Positions 9,734 to 19,200 of a DNA stretch of 60,485 nucleotides are shown here, one piece after another. The notes below the pieces were generated by a model, which had not been told where the DNA came from, searched no databases, and saw nothing but the letters and a program-made list of their open reading frames with translations. The translations under genes were made by a program, and so were the position numbers. The stretch's first letter is position 1; the number at the start of each line of letters is the position of its first letter. This stretch comes from Prevotella sp. (GTDB lineage: Bacteria; Bacteroidota; Bacteroidia; Bacteroidales; Bacteroidaceae): positions 1-60,485 of the forward strand of contig JAGAXW010000001.1 of NCBI GenBank assembly GCA_017847725.1, written 5' to 3'.

Positions 9734-10240
9734 TTATTTCTTGATTTGTGCAAACCGTTCTATATGGGTGTCAATGTAGTGGGCTATCTCTGCAGTCCAG
9801 TTTTCTTCATTCTCTACGAAGTCGTCGTCCAACTCGTCGAACTCCGGGTACTGCTCGAAAAGCGCCATAAACTCATCGTCCGTACAATCACGCTCGATAG
9901 CCTCATGATACTTGACATAAAGTGTGTGTCCACTATAGATGAGGCGTGACAAATCTTTAAGTTCCCACAATTTAAGGGCCTTGGCAAACGGATTCTTGAA
10001 GATAAACGAACCATAGCCATTATGAATGAGCTGCACAAAACCACCATCCATCACCTCTTCGTGAAGGACATCCCATGCAAGCAACGTAATCTGATCGCTG
10101 TTGAGTTCGCCAAGCGTCTCATTGGTAAGTTCTCCACCAATTGCGTCCTTGATAGCAGTGATGAAGACCTCGACAAAGGCATCCACCCCCTCGTCTGCCG
10201 CCTTGCACAGCAATGCATCATTTATCGTGACTTCTTTCAT
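9734..10240 (-). CDS. DMP19/DUF4375-family protein
   Basis: 168-residue acidic soluble protein. The block with [15 protein letters not shown] (about 61-75) and the all-helical pattern resemble the DMP19 (DUF4375) domain. In Neisseria DMP19 is reported as a DNA mimic; no role is known here. ATG 10240 is preferred because the frame extension to a TTG at 10252 falls inside the -7 promoter box. It is the first gene of the probable operon with smpB and metH, 14 bases ahead of smpB. Confidence 0.7.
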   Translation of the reverse strand: MKEVTINDALLCKAADEGVDAFVEVFITAIKDAIGGELTNETLGELNSDQITLLAWDVLHEEVMDGGFVQLIHNGYGSFIFKNPFAKALKLWELKDLSRLIYSGHTLYVKYHEAIERDCTDDEFMALFEQYPEFDELDDDFVENEENWTAEIAHYIDTHIERFAQIKK

Positions 10241-10249
10241 AACAGGGTA

Positions 10250-10281
10250 CAAAGGTAGTACAAATTGGGGGAAATGCCAAA
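10250..10281 (-). promoter_or_regulatory. Promoter of the DMP19-smpB-metH operon
   Basis: On the minus strand TTTG (10281-10278) is followed after 20 bases by TACCTTTG (10257-10250). The start codon at 10240 is only 10 bases beyond the box, so the transcript would have almost no leader. Confidence 0.65.
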
Positions 10282-10306
10282 TTTATTGGCTATTTTATAA
10301 AGAAAT

Positions 10307-10337
10307 GTGCCAGATACTGACACTGAGTATCTGGCAC
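10307..10337 (-). terminator. Rho-independent terminator of the nqr operon
   Basis: Perfect 12-base-pair stem: GTGCCAGATACT (10307-10318) and AGTATCTGGCAC (10326-10337) around a 7-base loop. On the minus strand it is followed by ATTTCTTTAT, a U-rich tail, and begins 13 bases after the nqrF stop. Confidence 0.8.
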
Positions 10338-10349
10338 CGAAATATCATA

Positions 10350-11615
10350 TTAACCTCCGAAGTTGTCGTACATAATACTTTCCGACTCTACACCCAGCGA
10401 GTCAAGCATCTGGACAACGGCCTTCGACATAGGACCAGGACCACACATGTAGTATTCGATATCCTCGGGAGCCTCATGGTCCTTAAGATAAGTATTGAGC
10501 ATCACCTGATGGACGAAGCCCGGGGTGTACTTCACACCGGCTGCATCGGCTGCGGGATCGGGACGGTCGAGCGCCAAATGGAAGTGGAAGTTGGGGTATT
10601 CCTTCTCCAGACCAAGGAAGTCGTCGAGATAGAACACCTCGTTTAGGGCGCGAGCTCCGTAGAAGTAATGCATCTCGCGATCTTTGGTATGCAGGGTCTT
10701 GGTCATGTGCATAATCTGTGCGCGAAGCGGAGCCATGCCAGCACCACCACCAACCCAAATCATCTCCTTCTTCGAGTCGAAATGCGGATGGAAATCGCCA
10801 TAAGGACCAGACATTATCACCTTGTCGCCAGGCTTCAGCGAGAAGATATACGACGATGCAATACCTGGATTCACATCCATAAATCCCGAACGGTCGGGTT
10901 TGAACGGCGGCGTAGCGATACGAACCGTCAGCATGAAGACATCACCCTCGGCAGGATAGTTGGCCATGGAGTAGGCGCGGATGGTGGGTTCGGGGTTTTT
11001 ACACTTCAAGTCGAACATCTTGAATTTCTCCCAAGAAGGCACGTACTCAGGCGTAATGAGATCGCGGTCGTAGTCGTTGTAGTCGATGCAGTCGAAAGCA
11101 GGAATCTTAATCTGAGCATACGATCCTGGCAGGAAATCCATGTGGGCGCCTGCCGGCAATTGCACCTTGAACTCCTTAATGAACGTAGCCACATTCTTGT
11201 TGGAGATGACGGTGCACTCATACTCTTTGACACCGAGGATACTCTCGTCTACATGAATTTTGAGGTCACCCTTCACCTTGCACTGGCATCCTAAGCGCCA
11301 GCCAGCCTTGATTTCCTTGCGAGTGAAGTGTGGTTTCTCCGAATCAAGTATCTCACCACCGCCCTCAAGCACCTGCACCTTGCACTGACCGCACGAAGCC
11401 TTACCGCCACATGCCGAGGGCAGGAACACGCCGTTCTCATTGAGCGTAGACATCAACGAATTGCCTTGAGCAACAGAGATAGTACGATCGCCATTGATTT
11501 CTATATTTACGTTGCCGCTCGGTGAAAGAAATTTCTTAGCTACCAGCAGAACAACTACCAAAAGGAGTATTACGATAAGGAAAACTCCTATGCTATATGC
11601 TATAAACTGTCCCAT
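10350..11615 (-). CDS. nqrF: Na+-translocating NADH:quinone reductase subunit F
   Basis: 421 residues. NqrF is the electron entry subunit: NADH gives electrons to FAD, then to a [2Fe-2S] cluster. One N-terminal membrane helix (about 5-27); a ferredoxin domain with cluster cysteines in SACGGKASCGQC (about 68-78) and LGCQCKV; the FAD-binding RAYSMANYP; the NADH-binding GGGAGMAPLRAQ; and the C-terminal YMCGPGPMSKAV. Length is normal. Last gene of nqrABCDEF, 6 bases after nqrE. Confidence 0.97.
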   Translation of the reverse strand: MGQFIAYSIGVFLIVILLLVVVLLVAKKFLSPSGNVNIEINGDRTISVAQGNSLMSTLNENGVFLPSACGGKASCGQCKVQVLEGGGEILDSEKPHFTRKEIKAGWRLGCQCKVKGDLKIHVDESILGVKEYECTVISNKNVATFIKEFKVQLPAGAHMDFLPGSYAQIKIPAFDCIDYNDYDRDLITPEYVPSWEKFKMFDLKCKNPEPTIRAYSMANYPAEGDVFMLTVRIATPPFKPDRSGFMDVNPGIASSYIFSLKPGDKVIMSGPYGDFHPHFDSKKEMIWVGGGAGMAPLRAQIMHMTKTLHTKDREMHYFYGARALNEVFYLDDFLGLEKEYPNFHFHLALDRPDPAADAAGVKYTPGFVHQVMLNTYLKDHEAPEDIEYYMCGPGPMSKAVVQMLDSLGVESESIMYDNFGG

Positions 11616-11621
11616 ACCTTA

Positions 11622-12248
11622 TTAAATATTAAGTCCAGAGAAACACATCATGGCCATAGCCATCAGACCCACAGTAATAAATACTATGCCAAGGCCCTGC
11701 AGGGGCTTGGGAACGTCAGAGTATTGCATCTTTTCACGAATAGCACCGAGGGCTACGATTGCCAAGGTCCAGCCTAATCCAGAACCAAAGCCATAGACAA
11801 TGGCATCCAATACGCTGGTGATGGCCTGAGAGTTGGTGGGTTCCATGAGGATACGCTGCTGCATGAACAGCGAGGCACCCATGATGGCGCAGTTGACAGC
11901 AATCAGTGGCAAGAAGATACCCAGTGCTGCGTAGAGTGACGGCGAATAGCGTTCAACGGTCATCTCAACAAGTTGTACCATACCGGCAATGACAGCAATG
12001 AAGAGGATGAACGACAGATAAGAGAGGTCTACACCCTCGACTAAACAGTCGGGGCCAAGAACCTTGGTCTGCAACAGGTAGTTGACAGGTACGGTGACGG
12101 TGAGCACAAAAGTCACAGCCAATCCCAGTCCCATCGAGGTCTTCACGGTCTTCGACACAGCAAGGTATGAACACATGCCGAGGAAGAAGGCGAAGATCAT
12201 ATTGTCGACGAATATCGACCTGAATAGTAATGATATTGCGTGTTCCAT
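11622..12248 (-). CDS. nqrE: Na+-translocating NADH:quinone reductase subunit E
   Basis: 208 residues, six membrane helices, paired with NqrD as the inverted-topology RnfA/NqrE module. It starts [21 protein letters not shown], with the cluster cysteine in FLGMCSYLA and a second in [11 protein letters not shown]; in known structures these cysteines of NqrD and NqrE hold an iron centre that passes electrons across the membrane. Gap of 3 bases to nqrD upstream and 6 to nqrF downstream, which fits one transcript. Confidence 0.96.
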   Translation of the reverse strand: MEHAISLLFRSIFVDNMIFAFFLGMCSYLAVSKTVKTSMGLGLAVTFVLTVTVPVNYLLQTKVLGPDCLVEGVDLSYLSFILFIAVIAGMVQLVEMTVERYSPSLYAALGIFLPLIAVNCAIMGASLFMQQRILMEPTNSQAITSVLDAIVYGFGSGLGWTLAIVALGAIREKMQYSDVPKPLQGLGIVFITVGLMAMAMMCFSGLNI

Positions 12249-12251
12249 AAT

Positions 12252-12875
12252 TTATTTCTCCTTATAAAAATAAGCTCGGTGTATCCATATCACACACCCT
12301 ACGAGGATAAGGGCCATAGCGGGCATGGTCATCATACCATTATTAACGTAGCCTAAATCGTAACAGGCATCGGGAATAATCTGGAAGCCCAGCAGCGTAC
12401 CACGCCCCAGCAATTCGCGGACAGCACCGACAATGACAAGAATCATGGCATAACCAAGACCATTGCCAACACCGTCGAGGAACGAAGGCCAAGGCTTGTT
12501 CATCATGGCAAAAGCCTCCAAACGACCCATCAGAATACAGTTGGTGATAATCAGGCCAACGTATACACTCAGTTCGACACTGACATCATAGGCGAAAGCC
12601 TTCAGAATCTGTGAGACGATGGTCACAAGAGCAGCAACGACCACCAACTGTACCACGATACGGATGCGATTGGGAATAGTGTTGCGGATAATCGAGATAA
12701 TCACATTGGAAAATGCGGTAATCACTGTTACGGCAAGTCCCATCACGATAGCAGGTTTCAACTGCGACGTAACGGCTAATGCCGAGCAGATACCCAAGAC
12801 TTGACCCAGTATGGGGTGGTCGAGGTTCAACGGATTGGTGAAGACCTCCTTATTTTGTTTGCTAAATAATGCCAT
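12252..12875 (-). CDS. nqrD: Na+-translocating NADH:quinone reductase subunit D
   Basis: 207 residues with six predicted membrane helices; homologous to NqrE and RnfE. The conserved cysteine segments LGICSALAVT (near 30) and ITNCILMGRLEAFAM (near 110) are present. It works with NqrE in the membrane core of the sodium pump. Normal length. Fourth gene of the operon, 3 bases after nqrC. Confidence 0.96.
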   Translation of the reverse strand: MALFSKQNKEVFTNPLNLDHPILGQVLGICSALAVTSQLKPAIVMGLAVTVITAFSNVIISIIRNTIPNRIRIVVQLVVVAALVTIVSQILKAFAYDVSVELSVYVGLIITNCILMGRLEAFAMMNKPWPSFLDGVGNGLGYAMILVIVGAVRELLGRGTLLGFQIIPDACYDLGYVNNGMMTMPAMALILVGCVIWIHRAYFYKEK

Positions 12876-12878
12876 AGT

Positions 12879-13568
12879 TTACTCCTCCTTCGTTTTAACG
12901 TTTGTACTGTCGACGGTACAACATTCCTTCATCTCGTTCATAAACAGCTCAAAGGCATTCGTACAAGCACCTTTCAGACAGTCCTTGAGCATGGCGTCAA
13001 CACCGTTGGATGTCAACGTAGCACCCGTCACACAGTCAACCTGCGTCTTGGGGTCCTCCACCTTCTTGACTACAGAAAGTACCACCTCATGAGACTCAGG
13101 ACTGGCATAGACCTGCTTACCAATAAACTTCTCCTGCCATGCTTGCGAATCCTTGATTTCTGCACCCAATCCGGCCGTTTCGCTCTCGTGATTAAAATAA
13201 GCACCATAAACGGTAGGATTCTGCCTATTGTGCAGGGAGATATAGCCGCTGATGCCACCCCAAAGACCCATGCCTTTCAGTTGGACAACCAGCACATTCT
13301 CACCGTCGATGTTACACATATAGTATTTGCGACCGTCTTTCTCAGCCTCCTTCTTCACTACCTCGCTGTACTTCTGTTCAGCTTCCTGGCCATCCAAGCC
13401 ACGGATGTTAAGCGAATAAAGAATCTGCTTCTTTACGTCAAGAGCCACGTTAGCATCCTGCATAGGCTTTAACGCCTGATAGACAAAAGCCAACAGGAAA
13501 GCCACAATGACCACCAATATCGTACTATATATAATAATGTACGTGTTAGAGTTTGTATTCAGTTTCAT
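12879..13568 (-). CDS. nqrC: Na+-translocating NADH:quinone reductase subunit C
   Basis: 229 residues. One N-terminal membrane helix (about 10-30), then a periplasmic FMN-binding domain. The flavinylation motif CVTGATLTSNGV near residue 180 carries the threonine that takes FMN through a phosphoester bond, installed by ApbE (not in this window). GLGAEIKDSQAWQEKFIGK is the other family signature. It overlaps nqrB by 4 bases. Confidence 0.96.
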   Translation of the reverse strand: MKLNTNSNTYIIIYSTILVVIVAFLLAFVYQALKPMQDANVALDVKKQILYSLNIRGLDGQEAEQKYSEVVKKEAEKDGRKYYMCNIDGENVLVVQLKGMGLWGGISGYISLHNRQNPTVYGAYFNHESETAGLGAEIKDSQAWQEKFIGKQVYASPESHEVVLSVVKKVEDPKTQVDCVTGATLTSNGVDAMLKDCLKGACTNAFELFMNEMKECCTVDSTNVKTKEE

Positions 13569-14725
13569 TTTGTACCTCCTCTCTTTAAGCGTTTTGAAAT
13601 ATTACGCTCCACTATGAAGTGGTCAATCATTGGAGCAATCATGTTGCCAAAAAAGATGGCCAGCATCATACCCTCAGGATAGCCGGCGTTACGGACACGG
13701 ATGATGACAGCCATGGCACCAATAATAAAGCCATAAATGTATTTACCATACTCGGTACGGCAAGAGGTAACCGGGTCGGTAGCCATAAAGACAGCACCAA
13801 AGGCAAAACCACCCAGAATAAAGTGATGCCACCATACCATATTAGAAGCACCAGTCTGCTCGAACAGAATAGCAGTCAAGCCACCGCCAACGAAGACGCT
13901 CAGCATGGTACGCCACGAAGCGATGCCCGTCAAAAGCAGCAGGCATGCTCCTAAGGCAATAGCAATAATACTGGTCTCACCAATTGAGCCTGGGATGAAG
14001 CCGCAAATCATGTCACAGATAGATGCATTGGGAGAGACGCCCTGTGCTATCTGCCCCAGCGGCGTAGCAGCAGTGAAACCGTCAGGCAGCGTATTGCCCA
14101 ATCCGAAGATGCTTTCCTGAGCCACCCATACCTGATCGCCAGTCATCTTTGAGGGATAGGCGAAGAACAGGAACATGCGGGCAGCAATTGCAGGGTTGAA
14201 GAGGTTCATACCCGTACCACCAAATATCTCCTTGCAGAAAATAACGCTAAAGGCGCAAGCCAAAGCGAGCATCCAAAGCGGACAGCCGATGGGGACAATG
14301 AGAGGAATGAGAATACCACTGACGAGGTAGCCCTCCTGGATTTCCTCACCCTTCCACTGTGCCCAGGCAAACTCAATACCCAGACCGACGATGTAGGAAA
14401 CCAGAATCTTGGGCAGAACTGCCAAAAAGCCATAACAGAAAATCTCGAGAAACGAGGCCGTAGCCAGCGTGCCTGCAGCAAGATAGTTCTGATAGCCCAC
14501 ATTGTACATACCAAACAGCATAGCAGGCATCAATGCGATAACCACCATACTCATAATACGCTTCGAGTCGATGGCATCGTGAATGTTGACACCCGTTTTC
14601 GAAGTCTCATTGGGGACGTAAAGGAACGTCTCAAAGCCATCAAAGATGCTACGGAAAGCGTGAAATTTGCCACCCTTTTCGAAGTTAGGCTTTACTTTAT
14701 TAAGATAATTTCTTAGTGCTCTCAT
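13565..14725 (-). CDS. nqrB: Na+-translocating NADH:quinone reductase subunit B
   Basis: 386 residues, the main membrane subunit of the sodium pump with about ten helices, covalent FMN and bound riboflavin. The flavinylation motif is visible as DGFTAATPL near residue 222. GGTGMNLFNPAIAARMF and ATDPVTSCRTEYGKYIYG are family signatures. Starts one base after the nqrA stop and overlaps nqrC by 4 bases, so expression is tightly coupled. Confidence 0.96.
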   Translation of the reverse strand: MRALRNYLNKVKPNFEKGGKFHAFRSIFDGFETFLYVPNETSKTGVNIHDAIDSKRIMSMVVIALMPAMLFGMYNVGYQNYLAAGTLATASFLEIFCYGFLAVLPKILVSYIVGLGIEFAWAQWKGEEIQEGYLVSGILIPLIVPIGCPLWMLALACAFSVIFCKEIFGGTGMNLFNPAIAARMFLFFAYPSKMTGDQVWVAQESIFGLGNTLPDGFTAATPLGQIAQGVSPNASICDMICGFIPGSIGETSIIAIALGACLLLLTGIASWRTMLSVFVGGGLTAILFEQTGASNMVWWHHFILGGFAFGAVFMATDPVTSCRTEYGKYIYGFIIGAMAVIIRVRNAGYPEGMMLAIFFGNMIAPMIDHFIVERNISKRLKRGGTK

Positions 14726-14726
14726 A

Positions 14727-16070
14727 TCATGCGTTTTCTTTACGTAAAATATTCAAACCTTCGCGAACGATGCGCTGCAGCTCCAACTTAGAGGAATCAA
14801 CAAACTCGGCCAGGGCAAAGTCTTCGGGACTCACCTCATAGATACCAAGAGCCTCCTGCCGGTCGATATCGCCAGCTATGATGGACTTGATGAGGTACTC
14901 ACCATAAATATCCATAGGCAGCACCTTGTCGTACTCACTACTCATAATCATGTGACGCTCACCGCCTTTAATTCTGGCGTCCAACGCATAGCGTTTCTTA
15001 CCAAGGAGCCATGAGAAATAGCTGCGATTGACAGAGAAATGGTCTAAACGAGGTAGAATCCAACCCAGCATCTCGTCTGCGTCGTCGCCCTCAGGAATCA
15101 CGGTTATCTCTGAGGTGTGAGCCCCCAAGAAGCCCTCCTTTGTGGTAGGACGACCTGTCAGCACATTACCATTGATAACTCGCACATGGTGGTCAGCATC
15201 GTAGCTGTTGGACAACAGCGTAGATAACTCCTCGCCCACCAGCATATCGACATAACAAGGATTCTTTACCTCACTACCACAAAGGGCCACGCGACGACGG
15301 AGATTCACCTTACCCGTATTCAGGAGGCGACCGATGAACAGCACGACGGTAGGATCACCGATGGTCCATACCACCTCACCCTTGTTGACGGGATCAATGT
15401 GATTTACCTGGACGCCGACATTACCTGCAGGACACTTGCCATCGAAGACATTCACTTCAACATCCCTGTAATTCTCAAAACTAGAATGTACGCCACAGCC
15501 TAAATAAGTCTTGGCTATCTTTGAAAGAGCGGTAAGACCGGACTGGAAGTCCTGTTCCTGCCCCTTCACCTCAAACTCAAAATTTCCAGCCAACGGTTTG
15601 TCGCGTAGGGCCGAAACGAAGATTGCCTTCGGCTTGACCGCAGGATTGGTAGAAACAGCATAAGGCAACTGGTTGATATATCCAAAGATACCAGCTTCTA
15701 ACAAAGCATCGATAACCTGCTGACCATCCATCTTCGTCACATCCTTCTTGCCAAAGTCTATGAACAGCTGCTCGTTATCAGATTCCACTATGATGCTGAG
15801 CACTTTACGGCGTTCGCCACGCACCACTCCGCGCACTGTACCACTGACGGGTGAGGCGAACCTAATTTCGGGATACTGTTTGTTGACAAACAACGCATCT
15901 CCGGCTTTGACCTTTTCACCTTCCTTGACTATCACCTTCGGAGTAACCCCCTCAAAGTCATCAGGTACCAATGCATAGCGCCCATTCGACTTCATCTGGA
16001 TTAGCTTCTCTTCAGCTTTGCCTTGTAGGTTAATGTCCAAGCCCTTGTGTAACTTGATTACATTTGCCAT
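14727..16070 (-). CDS. nqrA: Na+-translocating NADH:quinone reductase subunit A
   Basis: 447 residues; the cytoplasmic quinone-associated subunit. Start MANVIKLHKGLDINLQGKA at 16070 is the standard N-terminus (an adjacent upstream ATG at 16073 is also possible). Visible blocks include FEGVTPKVIVKEGEKVKAG (barrel-sandwich fold), FVSALRDKPLAGNFEFEV, GCGVHSSFENYRDV and the C-terminal ALGIYEVSPEDFALAEFVD. First gene of the operon and transcribed away from tamB. A TAAATTTG box on the minus strand at 16119-16112 could be its promoter but has no good -33 partner. Confidence 0.96.
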   Translation of the reverse strand: MANVIKLHKGLDINLQGKAEEKLIQMKSNGRYALVPDDFEGVTPKVIVKEGEKVKAGDALFVNKQYPEIRFASPVSGTVRGVVRGERRKVLSIIVESDNEQLFIDFGKKDVTKMDGQQVIDALLEAGIFGYINQLPYAVSTNPAVKPKAIFVSALRDKPLAGNFEFEVKGQEQDFQSGLTALSKIAKTYLGCGVHSSFENYRDVEVNVFDGKCPAGNVGVQVNHIDPVNKGEVVWTIGDPTVVLFIGRLLNTGKVNLRRRVALCGSEVKNPCYVDMLVGEELSTLLSNSYDADHHVRVINGNVLTGRPTTKEGFLGAHTSEITVIPEGDDADEMLGWILPRLDHFSVNRSYFSWLLGKKRYALDARIKGGERHMIMSSEYDKVLPMDIYGEYLIKSIIAGDIDRQEALGIYEVSPEDFALAEFVDSSKLELQRIVREGLNILRKENA

Positions 16071-16183
16071 CATAAATAATGATTTGTGAATATATTCTCT
16101 CAAAATTGCTGCAAATTTACGAAAAATTAAAGACAAAGAAAGCAAAAAAAGCCGAAATATTCCCCCGTCACAACTTTTTAATG

Positions 16184-16191
16184 TAATTTTG
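16184..16191 (+). promoter_or_regulatory. Candidate -7 box for tamB
   Basis: TAATTTTG matches TAnnTTTG and ends 41 bases before the proposed tamB start. No TTTG is seen at the ideal upstream spacing, so confidence is limited. Confidence 0.4.
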
Positions 16192-16231
16192 TGGCTGAAT
16201 TGAGGCAAGACAAAAATTTTGCAATCTCTAA

Positions 16232-19200
16232 TTGTCAGTTTTGAAGGTACTTAAAATCATATTCAACACTATTGTATGGACAATGCTTGGTCTATACCTA
16301 CTCTTCATTCTCACATCAAGCATACCTGCAGTACAGGAATATGCAGGAAAGAGAGTGGCAGGCATGCTTGCCCATAAATTAGGTACCAGTGTGAGCATAG
16401 GGCGCATTAACTTTGGAATGCTGAACCACTTGACACTTGACGACGTTCTTATCAAGGACCAACAAGGGCACGACATGTTACGTGCTGCCCGACTTTCTGC
16501 GAGTATCGATCTGTTCCCACTTACTGAAGGCAAAATTTCTATCGCTACGGCCCAACTCTTTGCTACCCATGCAAATCTCTATCGTGCTACAGCTGAAAGC
16601 AAACCGAACTTTCAATTTGTGCTCGACTCGCTGGCATCGAAAGACAGCACCAGCACACCGCTCGACCTACGCATCAATTCACTCATCATTCGACGTTCCA
16701 GTGTCAGATATGACTGTTACGACAAAGAAGAAACACCCAACCGTATTAATCCCAACCACATACACCTCACAAGCGTCAGTGCCCACATCGTCCTTAAAGC
16801 ACTGACCTCCGACTCGCTGAATGTCAATATCAAGAGACTTGCATTCAAAGAAAAATCGGGATTACAGATTAATCGACTGAATCTACGTTTCGAAGCTGGC
16901 AGAAACAGCTGCCAATTACACGATTTTCTACTCCGTATGCCAGGAACGGAGTTTCGAATAGAAGACATCAAGGCATCCTACCGATTCAGAGGTGACCATT
17001 TTGTCAAGCCATCGCTTAGCTATTCCGGTCATATAAAACTTTCAACCATTACTTTAGCGGATATTTCTTGCCTTCTGCCCTCTCTCAACACCTTCCACAG
17101 TACGTTGTCACTCTCAGCAGCCTTTGACGGGCAGGGTAATCTGCTTCAGGTAAAGAGTCTGAAGGTGGGCTCAACAACAGGCGACATCAGTTTGGACCTC
17201 AGTGGACGGGTAAGGGAGTTAGGGCACGTCGATCCAGACTGGATAGCCCACATCCACGATCTGGCCCTATCGGCAAAAACCATAAGTTTCATTTCCGAAA
17301 ATCTTAAAGGTGAACGTATTTCTGTGCCGGATTACATTGTCCGGATGGGCAACATCCATTTAAAAGGAGATGCCAGTGGGAAAGGAACAGAAAGCGGGTT
17401 GTCAAATCTTCATTTGAACACTGATGCCGGTAATGTAGATTTAAGTTTCTCTATTGATAAACAACGGCATTTCAAGAGTAAAATCAACACCAACAAATTA
17501 GATCTGAAGCGATTGCTGTCCAACAATTCGTTTGGCGGACTTGCCGTAAACATTCAGATGAGCGGACAAATTCCTGCCAATGGACAGGTGTCCGTTGCAG
17601 CCGATGGCATCATCAATAGCATGGAATATAACGGGTACAACTATCGCAACATAAAAATTAACGGGAAATACAGCCCAACAGATATTCAAGGAAGACTGAA
17701 CATTGACGACACAAATATAAAGATTGCTTTTGACGGGAGCATCAAAAAAAAGGACAAGCTCAGCCACGTAAGCCTTACAACAGACATCGACCATTTATAT
17801 CCCAAAGCCATTAGACTAAGCGACCAATGGGGAGAAGCAAGCTTTTCCGGAAAATTGGCAGCCGATTTCTCAGCCAGTAACATCAACGATGCCGTAGGAG
17901 ACATCAACCTGTGGGATTTTGCAATGCAAGGTCCAAAAACGAACTATCACCTAAACAAAATGAACATCACTTCGGGCTACGACAAAGAAGTGCATTTTAT
18001 GACATTGGATAGTGACTTTGGAGAAATAGACATCAGAGGCATTTTTGACTATAAGACACTGCCACAAAGTTTTACAAACTTCATTGCAGACAAGCTTCCT
18101 ACCTTTCCCGGACTTCCAAAGACAAGTCCTCACGTACGCAACAACTTTTCCATTAGTGCTGTCATCAAAAAAACTGACTGGCTGCAGTCGTTGCTAAATG
18201 TTCCCATGCGCATCGACGAGCCTGTGCGCATCAGCGCTACCGTGAACGACCCTACCAAACATATCAACCTTTATTGTTCTCTACCTTATTTTTATTATAA
18301 AGACAGCCCCTACATCAACGGCGAGATAAGTATCACCTCACCCAATGACTCACTACGCTATGACATTGGCGTGACAAAAGTGATGGACGATGGAACAAAA
18401 ATGGATCTCCAGGCGCTAGGGAATGTCATCAACAACACGCTCTTCACGTCGCTCATTTGGAACGACAACGAATATGATCCCATGAGCGGGCGACTGAATG
18501 CTACCGTCAGTTTCGACACCACAGCCGACAATAAGCAGAAGGCATATATCAGCATTGAGCCGTCGCAGATCAACATCCATCGCCAGCAGTGGGACATCGA
18601 ACCAGCCTATATTGTATATTCACAGAAAGAAATAGACATTAACAACTTTGTCATCCGCAACGACAAGCGCTTCCTCCAACTCAATGGAATCATGTCTAAG
18701 TCGGAGCAGGACTCCGTCACCATCAGCATGAAAGACATTGATGTTGAATACGTGCTCGACCTCGTCAATTTCCACGCTGTTGACTTTAACGGCTACGCTA
18801 CGGGCAACGGCATCCTGCGCGGTGTTCTGGGGGACTTAGAGGCGGAAGGGGCGCTAAAGGTCACACAGTTTGAGTTTGAACATGGCAGGATGGGGACGCT
18901 TGATGCTAAAGTCAACTGGAATAAAGAGGAAAAACAGATAGACATCAATGCCATAGCCGACGACGGACCGGACGCAAAGACCTACGTGAACGGATATGTC
19001 TCACCAGAGCGGAACGCCATCGACCTGGCCATCCGCGCCGAAGGCACCCATCTCGACTTCGCCCACTCATTCACTCAGAGTTTCATCGGACATATCGAGG
19101 GGCATACAAACGGAGAAGTAAGACTGGCTGGTGCTCTCGATGCCATCAACTTAACAGGCTTGCTCGTATTGAACGGAAATGCATACGTAAGCACACTGGG